From: Halosimplex rubrum
Lineage (GTDB): Archaea > Halobacteriota > Halobacteria > Halobacteriales > Haloarculaceae
DNA: 64,000 bases
Direction of reading: 5' to 3'
Assembly: GCF_013415885.1 (NCBI RefSeq)
Contig: NZ_CP058910.1
Location: forward strand, 2,294,001 to 2,358,000
The notes beneath the pieces were generated by a model. It did not search any database. It saw nothing but the letters and a program-made list of their open reading frames with translations, and was not told the origin of the DNA. Shown here piece by piece: positions 44,197-53,831 of the stretch. Position 1 is the first letter of the stretch. The number at the start of each line of letters is the position of its first letter. A program made the translations under genes and the position numbers.

Positions 44197-46214
44197 ACCG
44201 ACATCCGACGACCTGGCTGCCGGACACCCGCTTCGACGTCGCGGTCGCCGCCGTCGGCCTCGTCCTCGCGTTGGGCCTGCTCCCGCTGGCCGTGCTGACC
44301 TCGTCGCTGTACGTCCGGACGGTGCCGGTCGTCATCGGCGCGGCCTGCGGTCTCTATCTGTTCTCGGTGCGGCGGGAAGGCTCCGCCGAGCGGCGACAGC
44401 CGACGCTCGACGCCAGCGGCGTCGCGGCGGCCGAACTGACCGGGATCGCGCTGATCGGGATCGCGACCTGGGCCGCGCTGGCCGGGACGCGAACGCTCGG
44501 TATCCTGGTCGCGAGCGGCGCCGTCGGCGCGTTCGTCCTGCTGCAGACCGTCTTCCTGGCGGACGACGCGCTCGACCGGCGACTCGTGCTCGCGCAGGTG
44601 CTGGCCCACGCGTTCGTCGTCAGGTTCACCGGCCTGTTCACGACGCCGGGCTTCGTCGGCGTCGACAGCTGGGAACACGTCACCCAGTACGCCGCGGCCG
44701 TCCAGGCCGCCGACTCGCTCGGCCCGCTGGCCGGTGCGAAGTACCTCTTCGCCCCGTTCCACCACCTGATCACGGTCGTCGGGTCGGATCTGCTGGGCGT
44801 CTCGCTGCGGCTCTCGCTGTATCTCGTCGTCGGGAGCACGGTCGCCCTCTCGGTGTTGCTCGTCTACGGGACCGCCCGTTACTTCGTGGACGCCCGCTGG
44901 GCGCTGTTCGCGACCGGCGCGTTCGCGATGACCGACCAGGCGATCCGCTGGGGGATGCACATCATCCCGACGAGCCTCGGGCTCGTCTTCTTCCTCGGCG
45001 TCGTCTTCGCGGTCGCGCGCCTGCTCCACGCCGAGACCGGCGCAGCCGACTGGGCGCTCCTGGCCGGGTCGATCGTCGCGGTCACGCTCACCCACCAGGT
45101 GTCGGCGTTCGTCTCGCTGGTGTTCGTCGGGTCGGCCGTGGTCGCCCAGATCGTCGTCGGCCACGTCGGCTGGGCGACCCCCGCCGGCGGGCTCACGGGC
45201 TCGGTGAGCCTCGGCGCCGAGTCGGGCGACCCGATCACCGACGGCGCCTCGCGGACCTCGCCGGGGGTCGTCGGCCTCCACTGGGCGTTCGCCTTCCACC
45301 TCCTGTTCACGGGGGCGGTCTGGGCGATCACGCCCTGGGGCGGCGAACCGTTCCTCACGCGGATGGTCGGACTGCTCGCGCTGACGCTGCGGACCTCCGC
45401 CGGGTTCCTGAACCTCGCCGGGAGCGGGGGCGGCGACGCCGCCGCCACGGCAGCGACCGCCGGCAGCGCGACGGCCTCGCCGCTGATGACTCGTCTGGCG
45501 ACCTACGTCGACGCCGTCGGCTTCCTCGTGTTGCTGTTCGCGGCGGTGCTGGGCGGGCTCGTGTTGGTCCGACGCCACCGCTCGCCGCAGGCTTCGCACA
45601 CGCTCGTCGTGGCCATCGGCGCGATGCTCTTTTTCTCGCTGGGCCTGCCGCTGTTCGGGATCCGCACCTTCCTCCCCGGCCGGTGGTTCGCGTTCGCCTA
45701 CGTGCTGATGGCCGTCGTCGGCGCCGCCGGCCTGCGTTACCTCGGGACGCAGTTCTCGGCCCGCGCGGCGGCCGCCGCCCTGGTCGTGCTCCTGCTGGTC
45801 TTCCCGTTCGCGATGGTCGCCGGCGAGAAGGCGACGCTCGACGACCCGACCTTCGACGAGCAGTGGTCCCAGTACGCCTACTCCGAGTCGGAGATCGCCG
45901 CCATGGGGACCATCGGCGAGACGACGCCCGCCAGCGTCGACGCGGTCTTCACCGACCACCCCTGGCGGACCGCGTTCAAGAGCAGCGGCGCGCACTTCAG
46001 CGACACGATCAACCTCACCCGCGTCGACGGGACCGACCCACCCTACGACAGGGTGGTGTACCGCGACTACCAGTCGACGGGCGCACCGATGTTCACCGCC
46101 GCCGGCGGCGCCGTGGTGACCCGTCAGGTCGACCACGACCAGATCTGCCCCGCCGGGAGCAACCGGGTCTACGAGAACCAGGACGCGGAGCTGTGTACCC
46201 GACCGGGGGCCTGA
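44193..46214 (+). CDS. Large multi-spanning membrane protein, GT-C-like
   Basis: A 673-residue protein starting at GTG 44193, overlapping the previous glycosyltransferase by 4 nt. It has about 12 hydrophobic helices. A first extracytoplasmic loop has GVDSWEHVTQYAAAVQ with an acidic D-x-W-E motif, reminiscent of the catalytic loop Asp of GT-C enzymes. The central helices show RWALFATGAFAMTDQAIRWGMHIIPTSLGLVFF. The C-terminal 200 residues form a soluble domain outside the membrane. It may transfer a lipid-linked sugar or polymerise glycan. A definite family name is not possible. Confidence 0.75.
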   Translation: MNRHPTTWLPDTRFDVAVAAVGLVLALGLLPLAVLTSSLYVRTVPVVIGAACGLYLFSVRREGSAERRQPTLDASGVAAAELTGIALIGIATWAALAGTRTLGILVASGAVGAFVLLQTVFLADDALDRRLVLAQVLAHAFVVRFTGLFTTPGFVGVDSWEHVTQYAAAVQAADSLGPLAGAKYLFAPFHHLITVVGSDLLGVSLRLSLYLVVGSTVALSVLLVYGTARYFVDARWALFATGAFAMTDQAIRWGMHIIPTSLGLVFFLGVVFAVARLLHAETGAADWALLAGSIVAVTLTHQVSAFVSLVFVGSAVVAQIVVGHVGWATPAGGLTGSVSLGAESGDPITDGASRTSPGVVGLHWAFAFHLLFTGAVWAITPWGGEPFLTRMVGLLALTLRTSAGFLNLAGSGGGDAAATAATAGSATASPLMTRLATYVDAVGFLVLLFAAVLGGLVLVRRHRSPQASHTLVVAIGAMLFFSLGLPLFGIRTFLPGRWFAFAYVLMAVVGAAGLRYLGTQFSARAAAAALVVLLLVFPFAMVAGEKATLDDPTFDEQWSQYAYSESEIAAMGTIGETTPASVDAVFTDHPWRTAFKSSGAHFSDTINLTRVDGTDPPYDRVVYRDYQSTGAPMFTAAGGAVVTRQVDHDQICPAGSNRVYENQDAELCTRPGA

Positions 46215-46218
46215 CACC

Positions 46219-47313
46219 ATGAGCTACGAGTCATCACCACGTCTCGGCGGGTTCGCCGACCTCGCGCTGGTCGTCGTCCTCGTCGCCGTCTTCGACGCCG
46301 TCGTCGCGCTGTCGATCGATATCGCCGCCCTGCGCGTCGCGCTGGGGCTCCCCGTCGTCCTGCTGGCGCCGGGGTACGCGGTCGTCACCGCGCTGTACCC
46401 CCGCGGCGAGGGCCGGACAGATCCCCAGCGCCCGCGGGCGACCGCCTCGCCCGCGGGCGACACGTCCGTCGACGCGATCAGTCCCTTCGTCCGCGCCGGT
46501 CTGACGGTCGCCGCGAGCGTCGCCGTCGTCGCGACCGTCGCGCTGGCCGTCAACGCGGGCCCGTGGGCCATCCGACCGCTTCCGACCCTCGCGGCGCTCA
46601 CCGTCGCGACGCTGGCCGCCGTCGCCGCCGCGGCCTCCCGGCGGAGTCGGGTTCCCGCGCACCTGCGCTACGCCCCGTCGACGGGGCTGGGGTCGGCCGC
46701 TCGGGTCTTCCGCCCGCGCCTCTCGGCTACCTTTGTGCTCGCGCTCCTGCTGGTCGCCAGCGCCGTCGGCGCGACGGCCGTCCTCGCGACGACCGACACG
46801 AACGCCGCCGGCACCGACGAGCAGTTCACCGAGTTCGCCGCGCTGACCCAGAACGCAACCGGCGAGTACGTCACCGCCAACTACACCGGCGCCGTCGCCG
46901 CCGACCGCCCGATCTACGTCGAGGTCATCAACGGCGAGGGCGAACGCACCGACTACACCGTCGTCCTCGTCCGCGAGACGGTCGACCGCGAGAACAACGT
47001 GACCGTCGTCCGCTCGGCCACCGAGCGGGTCCGCGAGGACCTCTCACTGCGCGACGGCGGGATCCGCTACCTGGAGTTCGACCCCGAACCGACCGCCGGC
47101 GACGCGCCGAATCGCCTGCGCGCGTACCTCTACCGCGGCGACGCGCCCGACGTGCCCTCCCGCGCGTCGGCCTACCGCTCGCTGCAGGTCTGGTACACCG
47201 ACGACCCGATCGCCGAAGCGACCGCCGCCGCCAACGCCACCGCGGCGGGTAACGCCACCGCCGGCAACGCGACCGCTGGCAACGCAACCGCCGCACTCGC
47301 CGCCGGCGGCTGA
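46219..47313 (+). CDS. DUF1616 membrane protein
   Basis: A 364-residue protein starting 4 nt after the previous gene. Four hydrophobic helices lie in the first 200 residues, including ALRVALGLPVVLLAPGYAVVTALYP, the DUF1616 signature. The rest (about 205-345) is an exposed beta-rich domain with many N-x-T/S sequons. A terminal run of NATAAGNAT-type repeats (from about 47234) adds four or more potential N-glycosylation sites. DUF1616 genes recur in archaeal glycan clusters and are thought to be membrane anchors of unknown role. Confidence 0.85.
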   Translation: MSYESSPRLGGFADLALVVVLVAVFDAVVALSIDIAALRVALGLPVVLLAPGYAVVTALYPRGEGRTDPQRPRATASPAGDTSVDAISPFVRAGLTVAASVAVVATVALAVNAGPWAIRPLPTLAALTVATLAAVAAAASRRSRVPAHLRYAPSTGLGSAARVFRPRLSATFVLALLLVASAVGATAVLATTDTNAAGTDEQFTEFAALTQNATGEYVTANYTGAVAADRPIYVEVINGEGERTDYTVVLVRETVDRENNVTVVRSATERVREDLSLRDGGIRYLEFDPEPTAGDAPNRLRAYLYRGDAPDVPSRASAYRSLQVWYTDDPIAEATAAANATAAGNATAGNATAGNATAALAAGG

Positions 47314-47395
47314 CCCGCCGTTCGCCCCAGTCACACACCCGCCCTCGGACCCCGCTGACTGGTTCCGTTCTGTTTCCGACGACCGATCCCGTTCC

Positions 47396-48253
47396 TCAGT
47401 CCCCGGCGGCTTCGGCCGGGTCGACCACCTCGCCCGTCGCCGGCGAGACGCCCACCTGGTCGCACAGGTCCGCGAGCGGGCAGGCCTCGGGGTCGTCGAG
47501 ACACGCCGGCTTGCGGGCCGAGCAGTACTCGCGGCCGAACTGGATCGTCGCGGTATGGCCGAAGCCGCACTTCTCGTCGGAGACCGCGGCCTCCAGCGCC
47601 TCGCGGACGCCCTCGTGGTCGGCGCCGGCGGGCGCGAGCCCCATCCGCCGGGCGATCCGGTGGACGTGCGTGTCCACGGGAAAGACGCCGCCGCGACCGC
47701 CGGAGAACAGCAGGACGCAGTCGGCGGTCTTCGGGCCGACGCCGTTCATGTCCAGCAGCGTCTCGCGGACGTCGCTCGGGTCGCCCGTCTCGACGAACTC
47801 GTCGAAGCCGTCGCTCCCGCCGTACTCCTCGCACACCCGCTCGGCGAGCGCGATTATCCGCTCGGACTTCTGGTTGTAGAGCCCCGCCGAAGAGATGGTC
47901 TTGGCCAGTCGCTGCTGGTCGGCCGCGGCGAGCGACTCGGCGAGGTCGGCGCCGCCGGCTTCACCGTCCCTGCCATATCGATCCATCAAGGCGTCGTGGG
48001 CCGGTTGACTCGCCACGTCGGAGGTGTTCTGACTCAGGACCGTGCGGACGAGACACTCGAAGCCGTCGCGGCCGCCGTAGGCCTTCTGCCAGTAGATATC
48101 GCCGAGGCGGTCGACGACGGCCTCGGCGCGGGTGTCGGCGTCGCCGGGCTCGAAGGCCGCGGCCTCGCCCCCGCCGGCCGCGCCGCCGCTGATGTTCTCC
48201 GCGGGTTCCGGGTCGCGGTCCGTCCCGTCCGCGTCCGCCGCTCCGTCGCTCAT
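47396..48253 (-). CDS. nth: Endonuclease III (HhH-GPD DNA glycosylase)
   Basis: A 285-residue base-excision repair enzyme. The helix-hairpin-helix MNGVGPKTADC contains the catalytic Lys K175, and the general acid/base D194 lies in FPVDTHVHRI. The iron-sulfur cluster ligands are C244, C251, C258 and C264, with a 6-residue second spacing instead of the usual 2. LSQNTSD near 73-79 is the DNA-contact motif. An acidic Gly/Ala extension of about 40 residues precedes the domain. It removes oxidised pyrimidines. It lies at the end of a minus-strand group with the DUF371 gene and a Cys-rich small gene, each 60 nt apart. Confidence 0.93.
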   Translation of the reverse strand: MSDGAADADGTDRDPEPAENISGGAAGGGEAAAFEPGDADTRAEAVVDRLGDIYWQKAYGGRDGFECLVRTVLSQNTSDVASQPAHDALMDRYGRDGEAGGADLAESLAAADQQRLAKTISSAGLYNQKSERIIALAERVCEEYGGSDGFDEFVETGDPSDVRETLLDMNGVGPKTADCVLLFSGGRGGVFPVDTHVHRIARRMGLAPAGADHEGVREALEAAVSDEKCGFGHTATIQFGREYCSARKPACLDDPEACPLADLCDQVGVSPATGEVVDPAEAAGD

Positions 48254-48313
48254 GGGGGTATCTCGGGACTCGACCCCCATAACCGCCCCGCGTCCCGCGT
48301 TCGGTCGAACCGG

Positions 48314-48793
48314 TCAGGCCGGCTCGACTTCGAGGGTGAGCGTCGCGTCGGCGCCGTCGGCCAGCGCGGCGACCAGTTCGCGGTCCACGTCGGCCGCGGC
48401 GCCAGAGGCGCCGACTATCACCGTGCGGTCGTCGACGTAGTCGCTCGTCCGGATCACGTGGCTGCGCTCGTTCTCGAAGGAGAAGTCGGGGTGGCCCCGA
48501 CCCGTCACCTCGTGGGTGTGGCCCGCCGCTTCGATCGTCGCCGTGATCGTCGCGCCGTGGGCCCGGCAGGCGTCGACGAACGCGTCGTCGAAGTCGGCGG
48601 GGACGCGGTCGGCCTCGATCGCGAGGATGCAGTCACCGGCGGGGGTGAGGAAGTCGTCGCTGGTGAACTCCAGCGTGCTGACGTGTTCGGCGGAGACGTT
48701 CTCGTGCCCGCGGGCGCGGACGACCTCGACGAGTTCCGCGCCGTCGGTGGATCCCTCGGTCGTGGGCGCGTCGGTCGCGGCGTCGTCGCTCAT
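48314..48793 (-). CDS. DUF371 family protein
   Basis: A 159-residue protein. After an acidic tail (about 1-20) it follows the DUF371 pattern RARGHENVSAEHVSTLEFTSDD, LTPAGDCILAI, GHPDFSFENERSHVIRTSDY and VGASGAAADVDRELV. This archaeal family is small and conserved, but its biochemical role is unknown. It lies 60 nt from both nth and the small Cys-rich gene, suggesting one transcript. Confidence 0.88.
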   Translation of the reverse strand: MSDDAATDAPTTEGSTDGAELVEVVRARGHENVSAEHVSTLEFTSDDFLTPAGDCILAIEADRVPADFDDAFVDACRAHGATITATIEAAGHTHEVTGRGHPDFSFENERSHVIRTSDYVDDRTVIVGASGAAADVDRELVAALADGADATLTLEVEPA

Positions 48794-48853
48794 GTGGGTG
48801 GGTTCGGACGCCGCTACTTCAGGGAGTCGAAGTCGCTCCGCTCGGGAGACGGC

Positions 48854-49015
48854 TCACTCGCTGAGCGCGGCGACCGTGACCGTGACGTGGCCGCACGCGC
48901 ACTCGTAGGCGCGGCGCTCGCCGCCCTCGGTCCGGAAGACGAGCATGCAGTCGCCGTCGGTGAGCTTCCGCGAGCAGTTCGCCGCCTCGCACCGGCAGGC
49001 TATCTCGCTCAACAT
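48854..49015 (-). CDS. 53-aa Cys-rich protein
   Basis: A 53-residue protein from ATG 49015. It has Cys residues in ACRCEAANCSRK, DCM and ECACGH, enough for one or two zinc sites. The pattern is regular and rich in conserved-type turns. It lies 60 nt upstream of the DUF371 gene on the same strand. A longer in-frame start at 49045 is possible. No family name is certain. Confidence 0.65.
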   Translation of the reverse strand: MLSEIACRCEAANCSRKLTDGDCMLVFRTEGGERRAYECACGHVTVTVAALSE

Positions 49016-49234
49016 ATCCCGAGGTAGGACCCGGGGACATATCAACCCGAGCCGTACCCTGAGTGAAAGTGTAATCGACAGACTGCGGAGGGGTACCCCG
49101 TCCCGTACGGCGGTCGTGAGAGCGAAAGTGAAGCGGGCCGGCGCGGCGGCGGCGGGGGCGTCGCAGGCGCGACCGCGGCGACGGCTCGTCCGTCCGACGT
49201 AACTGATATACCACCGGGGGACGCGGACGTTGGT

Positions 49235-51109
49235 ATGCCGAGCAAGTGGAGCGGTGCGGCGGTCGACCCCGGCGGCGGCAAGCCGACGCCCGGGGCGTGG
49301 CAGTCGGTCGAGGTCCCCGGCCGCCCGGCCGCGTTCGCCGGCGAGGACCGGGTCGCCTACCGGACCGTCTTCGACGACCCGCGCGACCCCGACGACGACC
49401 TGGGGCTGCTGGAGCTACGCGGGTGCTACGCCGCCGCCGAGGTGTGGCTCAACGACGAGCTGGTCGCCGAGTCCGACGCCGTCTTCGAGCCCGTCCGCGT
49501 GCCTTTCGAGCCCGACGCCGAGAACGAACTCGTCGTCGAGTGCCGGGCGCCCGAGGGTCGGTTCGGCGGGATCCACGACACCGACCGGGTCCCCGCCGAG
49601 CGGTCCGTGCCGGGGATCTGGTGGGGCGTCGACGTGACCGGGCAACCCGACCCGTTCGTCGTTGACGTGGACCTGCAGCCGCGGCGGACCGACGATGGAG
49701 CGGCCATCGACGCCGCCGTCGAGGTGTACGCCGGCGAACCGCTGGACGACCGGCTGACGCTCACTACGAAGCCCGCCGGCGACCGTCGCGGGCGCGGGAT
49801 GATGGACCGCGCGAGCGTCTCGGCGGCGGCCGGCGAGCGCGCTGTCGTCGAGAAGTCGATCGATGTCCGGGACCCGTCGCTGTGGTGGCCCCGCGGGATG
49901 GGGCGCCAGCACCGCTACGAGGTTCGCGCGAAGCTCGACGACGCCGCCCGGACGAGTGCGACCGGCATCGCGACCGTCGAGGGGACCGACGAGGGCGGGC
50001 TGCGCGTCAACGGCGAGGACGTGCCCGTCCGCGGCGTCGCGCTGGCGGACGCGGCGGTCGCGGACGCCGAACGGGCGGTCGAGGTGAACGCGAACCTCGT
50101 CCGGGCGCACGCCCACGCGTTGCCCGAGGCGGTCTACGACGCCTGCGACGAGGCGGGCCTGCTCGTCTGGCAGGACCTGCCGCTGACCGGCCCCGGCGTG
50201 TTCGACATCGCGCGCGGCAAAGAGGTGGCGGGGCGGCTCGTCGACACGTACGCCCACCACCCGAGCCTCGCGGCGGTGGGCGTCCACGACGAGCCCACCG
50301 ACACGTTCGCCGAGCGCGTCGGCTCCGGGCTGGTCGACCGGCTGCGCTTCCGCTATCGCGTCTGGCGGAGCGACTACGACCGCGGCGCCGCCGAGGAAGT
50401 CGCCGAGGCCGTCCCCGACGGCGTCGCGGTGTATCCGGTGGTCGGCGAGCCCGGTACCGGCCCCGACGCGGCGGCACTCTATCCGGGGTGGGACTACGGC
50501 GGCGTCGACGACCTCGACTGGGTGCGCGAGCGCTACGACCTCGGCGGCGCGGTCGGTGAGTTCGGCGCGGGGTCGCTCCCCGAGGGCGTCGACCCGGCCG
50601 AGGCGGACGACGACGGCGGTCCCGACCTCGCGGGCTTCGACCGGGCGAAACACGACGCCGTCGTCGGCAGCGACGACCCAGCGGCCTCGCAGGCCTACCA
50701 GGCCGAACTGGTCCGGGGGATCGCCGAGCGGCTACGGACCGACGGTGCGCCGGTCGTCGTCGCGAACGCGCTCCGGGACGCCGGCGACGCCGGGATGGGC
50801 GTCTACGCCCGCGACGGGACGCCGAAGGAAGCGGTCGACAGCCTCGCGGCGGCGTTCGAGCCGGTCCGGGCGTTCCTCGTGGGCGCCTCGGCCGGCGAGT
50901 GCGACGTGGTCGTCGCCAACGACGCCCCAGAGGCCATCTCGGGGACGGTCCGCTGGACGGCCGGCGAGGAGACCGGCGAGGTCGAAGCCACCGTCGACGC
51001 GGGCGCACGGTCCGTCGTCGAGACCGTCTCCGTCCCGAAGTCCGCCTCGTCGGTCGACCTCGCGCTCCGGGTCGGCGACGCCAGCGTCGAAAACATCTAT
51101 CGTTTCTGA
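49235..51109 (+). CDS. Glycoside hydrolase family 2, beta-mannosidase-like
   Basis: A 624-residue enzyme. The N-terminal galactose-binding domain (AAVDPGGGKPTPG, WLNDELVAES) and the immunoglobulin-like region (LWWPRGMGRQHRYEV) resemble GH2. The TIM barrel includes NANLVRAHAHALPEAVYDACDEAGLLVWQDLPL, typical of GH2. E353 in GVHDEPT fits the acid/base and E442 in VGEFGAGSLPE fits the nucleophile; the spacing of 89 residues matches beta-mannosidases. It is shorter than the usual 800-900 residues and has no signal peptide, so it should act in the cytoplasm. It may recycle mannosides. It stands alone. Confidence 0.85.
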   Translation: MPSKWSGAAVDPGGGKPTPGAWQSVEVPGRPAAFAGEDRVAYRTVFDDPRDPDDDLGLLELRGCYAAAEVWLNDELVAESDAVFEPVRVPFEPDAENELVVECRAPEGRFGGIHDTDRVPAERSVPGIWWGVDVTGQPDPFVVDVDLQPRRTDDGAAIDAAVEVYAGEPLDDRLTLTTKPAGDRRGRGMMDRASVSAAAGERAVVEKSIDVRDPSLWWPRGMGRQHRYEVRAKLDDAARTSATGIATVEGTDEGGLRVNGEDVPVRGVALADAAVADAERAVEVNANLVRAHAHALPEAVYDACDEAGLLVWQDLPLTGPGVFDIARGKEVAGRLVDTYAHHPSLAAVGVHDEPTDTFAERVGSGLVDRLRFRYRVWRSDYDRGAAEEVAEAVPDGVAVYPVVGEPGTGPDAAALYPGWDYGGVDDLDWVRERYDLGGAVGEFGAGSLPEGVDPAEADDDGGPDLAGFDRAKHDAVVGSDDPAASQAYQAELVRGIAERLRTDGAPVVVANALRDAGDAGMGVYARDGTPKEAVDSLAAAFEPVRAFLVGASAGECDVVVANDAPEAISGTVRWTAGEETGEVEATVDAGARSVVETVSVPKSASSVDLALRVGDASVENIYRF

Positions 51110-51121
51110 GGCCCTCCTCGA

Positions 51122-51220
51122 TCTTTATAAGTCCCGGCTACCGCGTGGTAAGCCCTGACGTGGAGATATCGGGGCCGTGGGAGTGTGAAACAGGAACACG
51201 GCCCACCGGAATATTTAAAT
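51122..51220 (+). promoter_or_regulatory. Two promoter elements and a hairpin upstream of the coiled-coil gene
   Basis: TATA candidates TCTTTATAAG (51122-51131) and ATATTTAAAT (51211-51220) lie 247 and 158 nt before ATG 51378. Between them GGGCCGTG (51172-51179) pairs perfectly with CACGGCCC (51197-51204). The second promoter implies a leader of about 130 nt, unusually long for this organism. No gene is seen in 51110-51377. Confidence 0.5.
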
Positions 51221-51377
51221 CAGGGGAGACGCAACAACAAAGTACCAGAACGTCTCCGGCGTTCCGGCTGTATCGCACTTCGACCAGCATGACAGGACAC
51301 CCTTGTTGTCGGCGTCAGCCACTTCGTAGCGGTGGCCCTGTCTCTCGCCGGAGCGGGTATGGCATAGAGGTACAATT

Positions 51378-52268
51378 ATGGCAGACTCGATAGACGAATC
51401 CAAGAACGTATCGGTGACAGACGACGACCTCGAGAACAAATCCAAGGGCGAGCTCATCAAGCTCGCCGGGCAGCTTCGGGATCGACGCAACGATCTCAAC
51501 CAGATGGCCTCCGAGCGCGCCTCCGACCGCGACGACCTGAACGCGAAGACTCGCGAGAAGGTCGACGAGGCTCAGGAGCACCGCGAGCAGCGCGACGAGC
51601 TCAACCAGCAGGTCCAAGAGCACAAGGAGAAGCGCAACGAGCTCAACGCCGAGGCCAACGAGCTGTTCGACGAGGTCGAGGACCAGCGCGACGAGCTCGA
51701 GCTCGACGAGGGCAAGGACATCGAGCAGCTCGAAGACGAGATCGAGGACCTCGAGTTCAAACAGCAGACGGAGGTCCTCTCGGCCGAGGACGAGCGCGAA
51801 CTCATCGAGAAGATCGAGGAGAAGCGCGAGAAGCTCGCCGAGAAGAAGGAGAAGCTCAACCAGGGGGGCGACCTCGAGGAGATCAAGGAGGAAGCCGAGG
51901 AGATCCGCTCTGAGGCCTCCAAGCACCACCAGAAGGTGACCGAGCTGGCCGACGAGGCTCAGGAGCACCACAACCAGATGATCGAGGCCTACCGCGAGGC
52001 CGACGACATCCGCGACGAGGCCGACGAGATGCACGAGAAGTTCGTGGAGGCCCAGGAAGCGGCCGACCAGCACCACGAGGACTTCGTGCGCGTCCAGAAG
52101 CGCCTACGCGAGCTCGACAAGAAAGAAGAGGAAGAGGAGCGCGAGGCCCGCCAGGAGAAAGAGGAGGCCGCCCGCGAGGAGGCCGAGGAGATCTACCAGA
52201 AGTTCAAGGAAGGCGAGACTCTCGACACCGAGGACCTGATGAAGCTCCAGAAGACGGGGCTGCTCTAA
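51378..52268 (+). CDS. Archaeal coiled-coil protein, COG1340 type
   Basis: A 296-residue protein made almost entirely of charged heptads: Glu, Lys, Arg and Asp with Leu, Ile or Ala at core positions, from about residue 20 to 280 (for example DDLENKSKGELIKLAGQLRD and EEIYQKFKEGETLDTEDLMK). It has no signal and no membrane helix. The pattern and length match the COG1340 family of archaeal coiled coils, whose role is unknown but which may be structural or involved in chromatin or ribosome assembly. The long leader upstream suggests it is regulated. Confidence 0.85.
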   Translation: MADSIDESKNVSVTDDDLENKSKGELIKLAGQLRDRRNDLNQMASERASDRDDLNAKTREKVDEAQEHREQRDELNQQVQEHKEKRNELNAEANELFDEVEDQRDELELDEGKDIEQLEDEIEDLEFKQQTEVLSAEDERELIEKIEEKREKLAEKKEKLNQGGDLEEIKEEAEEIRSEASKHHQKVTELADEAQEHHNQMIEAYREADDIRDEADEMHEKFVEAQEAADQHHEDFVRVQKRLRELDKKEEEEEREARQEKEEAAREEAEEIYQKFKEGETLDTEDLMKLQKTGLL

Positions 52269-52421
52269 CGCCGCGACGCGATCTTTCTGCGGTTTTCGCC
52301 GCCGCGTAGCCGCCGCTCCGCACGGGGACGGTCGGCGTCGCGCCGGTGCGGCGCGCCCGGCGGCGGCCGAGCCCGTACTGCGCCCCGCGACTTTTTCCCC
52401 GCGGCCCGCGAGAACGTCCAC

Positions 52422-53831
52422 ATGGTTCGGGGTGCGGACGACGACGGGGGCGGTCCCGAGCGGTCGCGCCGGCGAGTGCTCCGACAGGGGCTCGCGGTCG
52501 GTGCGGGCGCGCTGAGCGGCTGTTCCCTCTTCGGAGACGCGCCCGACGACGGGGCGAGCGTCACGCCCGCTCCGGCCGACGACGCGGCGACCGACGCTCC
52601 CGTCGAGACGACAACGGGGCGAAGCGGTCCGCGGGACGCGACCGAGCGGACACCGACGGGGGCGACGCCGACGGAGACGCGAACGGTGACGCCCGCGCCG
52701 GCGGGCGGGTGGCCGGTGGTCCAGGCCGACGACGCACACACGGGATGGCTGCCCGACGGGGCAGGCACCGACTTCGGAGTGGGAACGCCGGTCGAGCCCG
52801 CGTGGTCGGCCGATCTCGACGGCGCGGTCCGGGGGTCGGTCACGGTGGTCGGGGCGAGCGTGTACGTCGGGAGCGAAGCGGGGACGGTGACCGCGCTGTC
52901 CGTATCGGGGCCCGGATCGTCGGGGGGCGGCGACCCGCGCTCACCGGCCGAGGGGACCGCGGTGCGCTGGACCCACGAGGCCGGGGCCGCGGTGCGCGCG
53001 ACCCCGACGGTCGCCGACGGCGTCGTCTACTGCGGCGACGAGAGCGGGGCGCTGACGGCGCTGGAGGCGAGCGACGGGCGCGAGCGGTGGTCGTTCGCGG
53101 TCGCGGGCGACCGCGCCGGCCCCTCGGCGGTGCGGAGCGGGCCGGTCGTCGCGGACGGGGTCGCCTACGTCGGCGCGACGGACGGCCGGGTCTACGCCGT
53201 CGACGCCGCCGACGGGAGCGAGCGCTGGCGGTACGACGCGGGCGGCTTCCTCGGCGTCGTCGCGCCGGTCGCGCTGGCGGACGGACGGGTGTTCGCCGGG
53301 AGTTACGCCGGGCGTCTCCACGCCGTGGACGCCGACACCGGGCGGGAGGCGTGGCACTACGTCGGACCGGAGGGGATCCGGACGTGGTCCGGGCCGACCG
53401 TCGCCCGCGGCGTCGTCTACGCGGGGGCCAGCCCGGGCGGTATCGCCGCCGTCGACGCGTTCGACGGAACCGAGCGCTGGTACCGGGAGACCGACGGCCC
53501 CGTCTTCTCCTCGCCCGCCGTCGCGGACGGCCGCGTCTACGTCGGGTCCGACGGTGGATCGGTGCTGGCGCTCGACACCGCCGACGGGAGCGAGCGCTGG
53601 CGTCACGAAGCCGACGGCCCCGTGAAGTCCTCGCCGGTGGTCGTCGACGGCCGCGTCCACGTCGGGTCCGACGGTGGATCGGTGCTGGCACTCGACGCGG
53701 ACGACGGGAGCGAGCGCTGGCGAGTCGCCCTCGACGGTCGCGTGACGTGCTCGCCGGCGGTCGTCGACGGCCGCGTCTTCGTCGGCGACGCGGCGGGGAC
53801 CGTCTACGCCCTCGGCGCGGCCGAGCGCTGA
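52422..53831 (+). CDS. Tat-exported lipoprotein with PQQ-like beta-propeller
   Basis: A 469-residue exported protein. The signal SRRRVLRQGLAVGAGALSGC has a twin-arginine motif and lipobox. A Pro/Thr-rich linker (about 40-105) follows, then seven or eight propeller blades of about 40 residues. Most contain the pattern V-Y-V-G-S-D-G-G-S-V-L-A-L-D and GSERWR, as in PQQ- and BamB-like propellers. Two blades (53519-53700) are almost identical in DNA. There is no visible PQQ-dependent dehydrogenase catalytic site. It may be a scaffold or a binding protein at the surface. Confidence 0.88.
   Translation: MVRGADDDGGGPERSRRRVLRQGLAVGAGALSGCSLFGDAPDDGASVTPAPADDAATDAPVETTTGRSGPRDATERTPTGATPTETRTVTPAPAGGWPVVQADDAHTGWLPDGAGTDFGVGTPVEPAWSADLDGAVRGSVTVVGASVYVGSEAGTVTALSVSGPGSSGGGDPRSPAEGTAVRWTHEAGAAVRATPTVADGVVYCGDESGALTALEASDGRERWSFAVAGDRAGPSAVRSGPVVADGVAYVGATDGRVYAVDAADGSERWRYDAGGFLGVVAPVALADGRVFAGSYAGRLHAVDADTGREAWHYVGPEGIRTWSGPTVARGVVYAGASPGGIAAVDAFDGTERWYRETDGPVFSSPAVADGRVYVGSDGGSVLALDTADGSERWRHEADGPVKSSPVVVDGRVHVGSDGGSVLALDADDGSERWRVALDGRVTCSPAVVDGRVFVGDAAGTVYALGAAER

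Noticed and set aside
51289-51393. 34-codon ORF in the leader of the coiled-coil gene
   Set aside because: It overlaps the real start in another frame, is basic and Cys/Arg-rich, and has no start signal.
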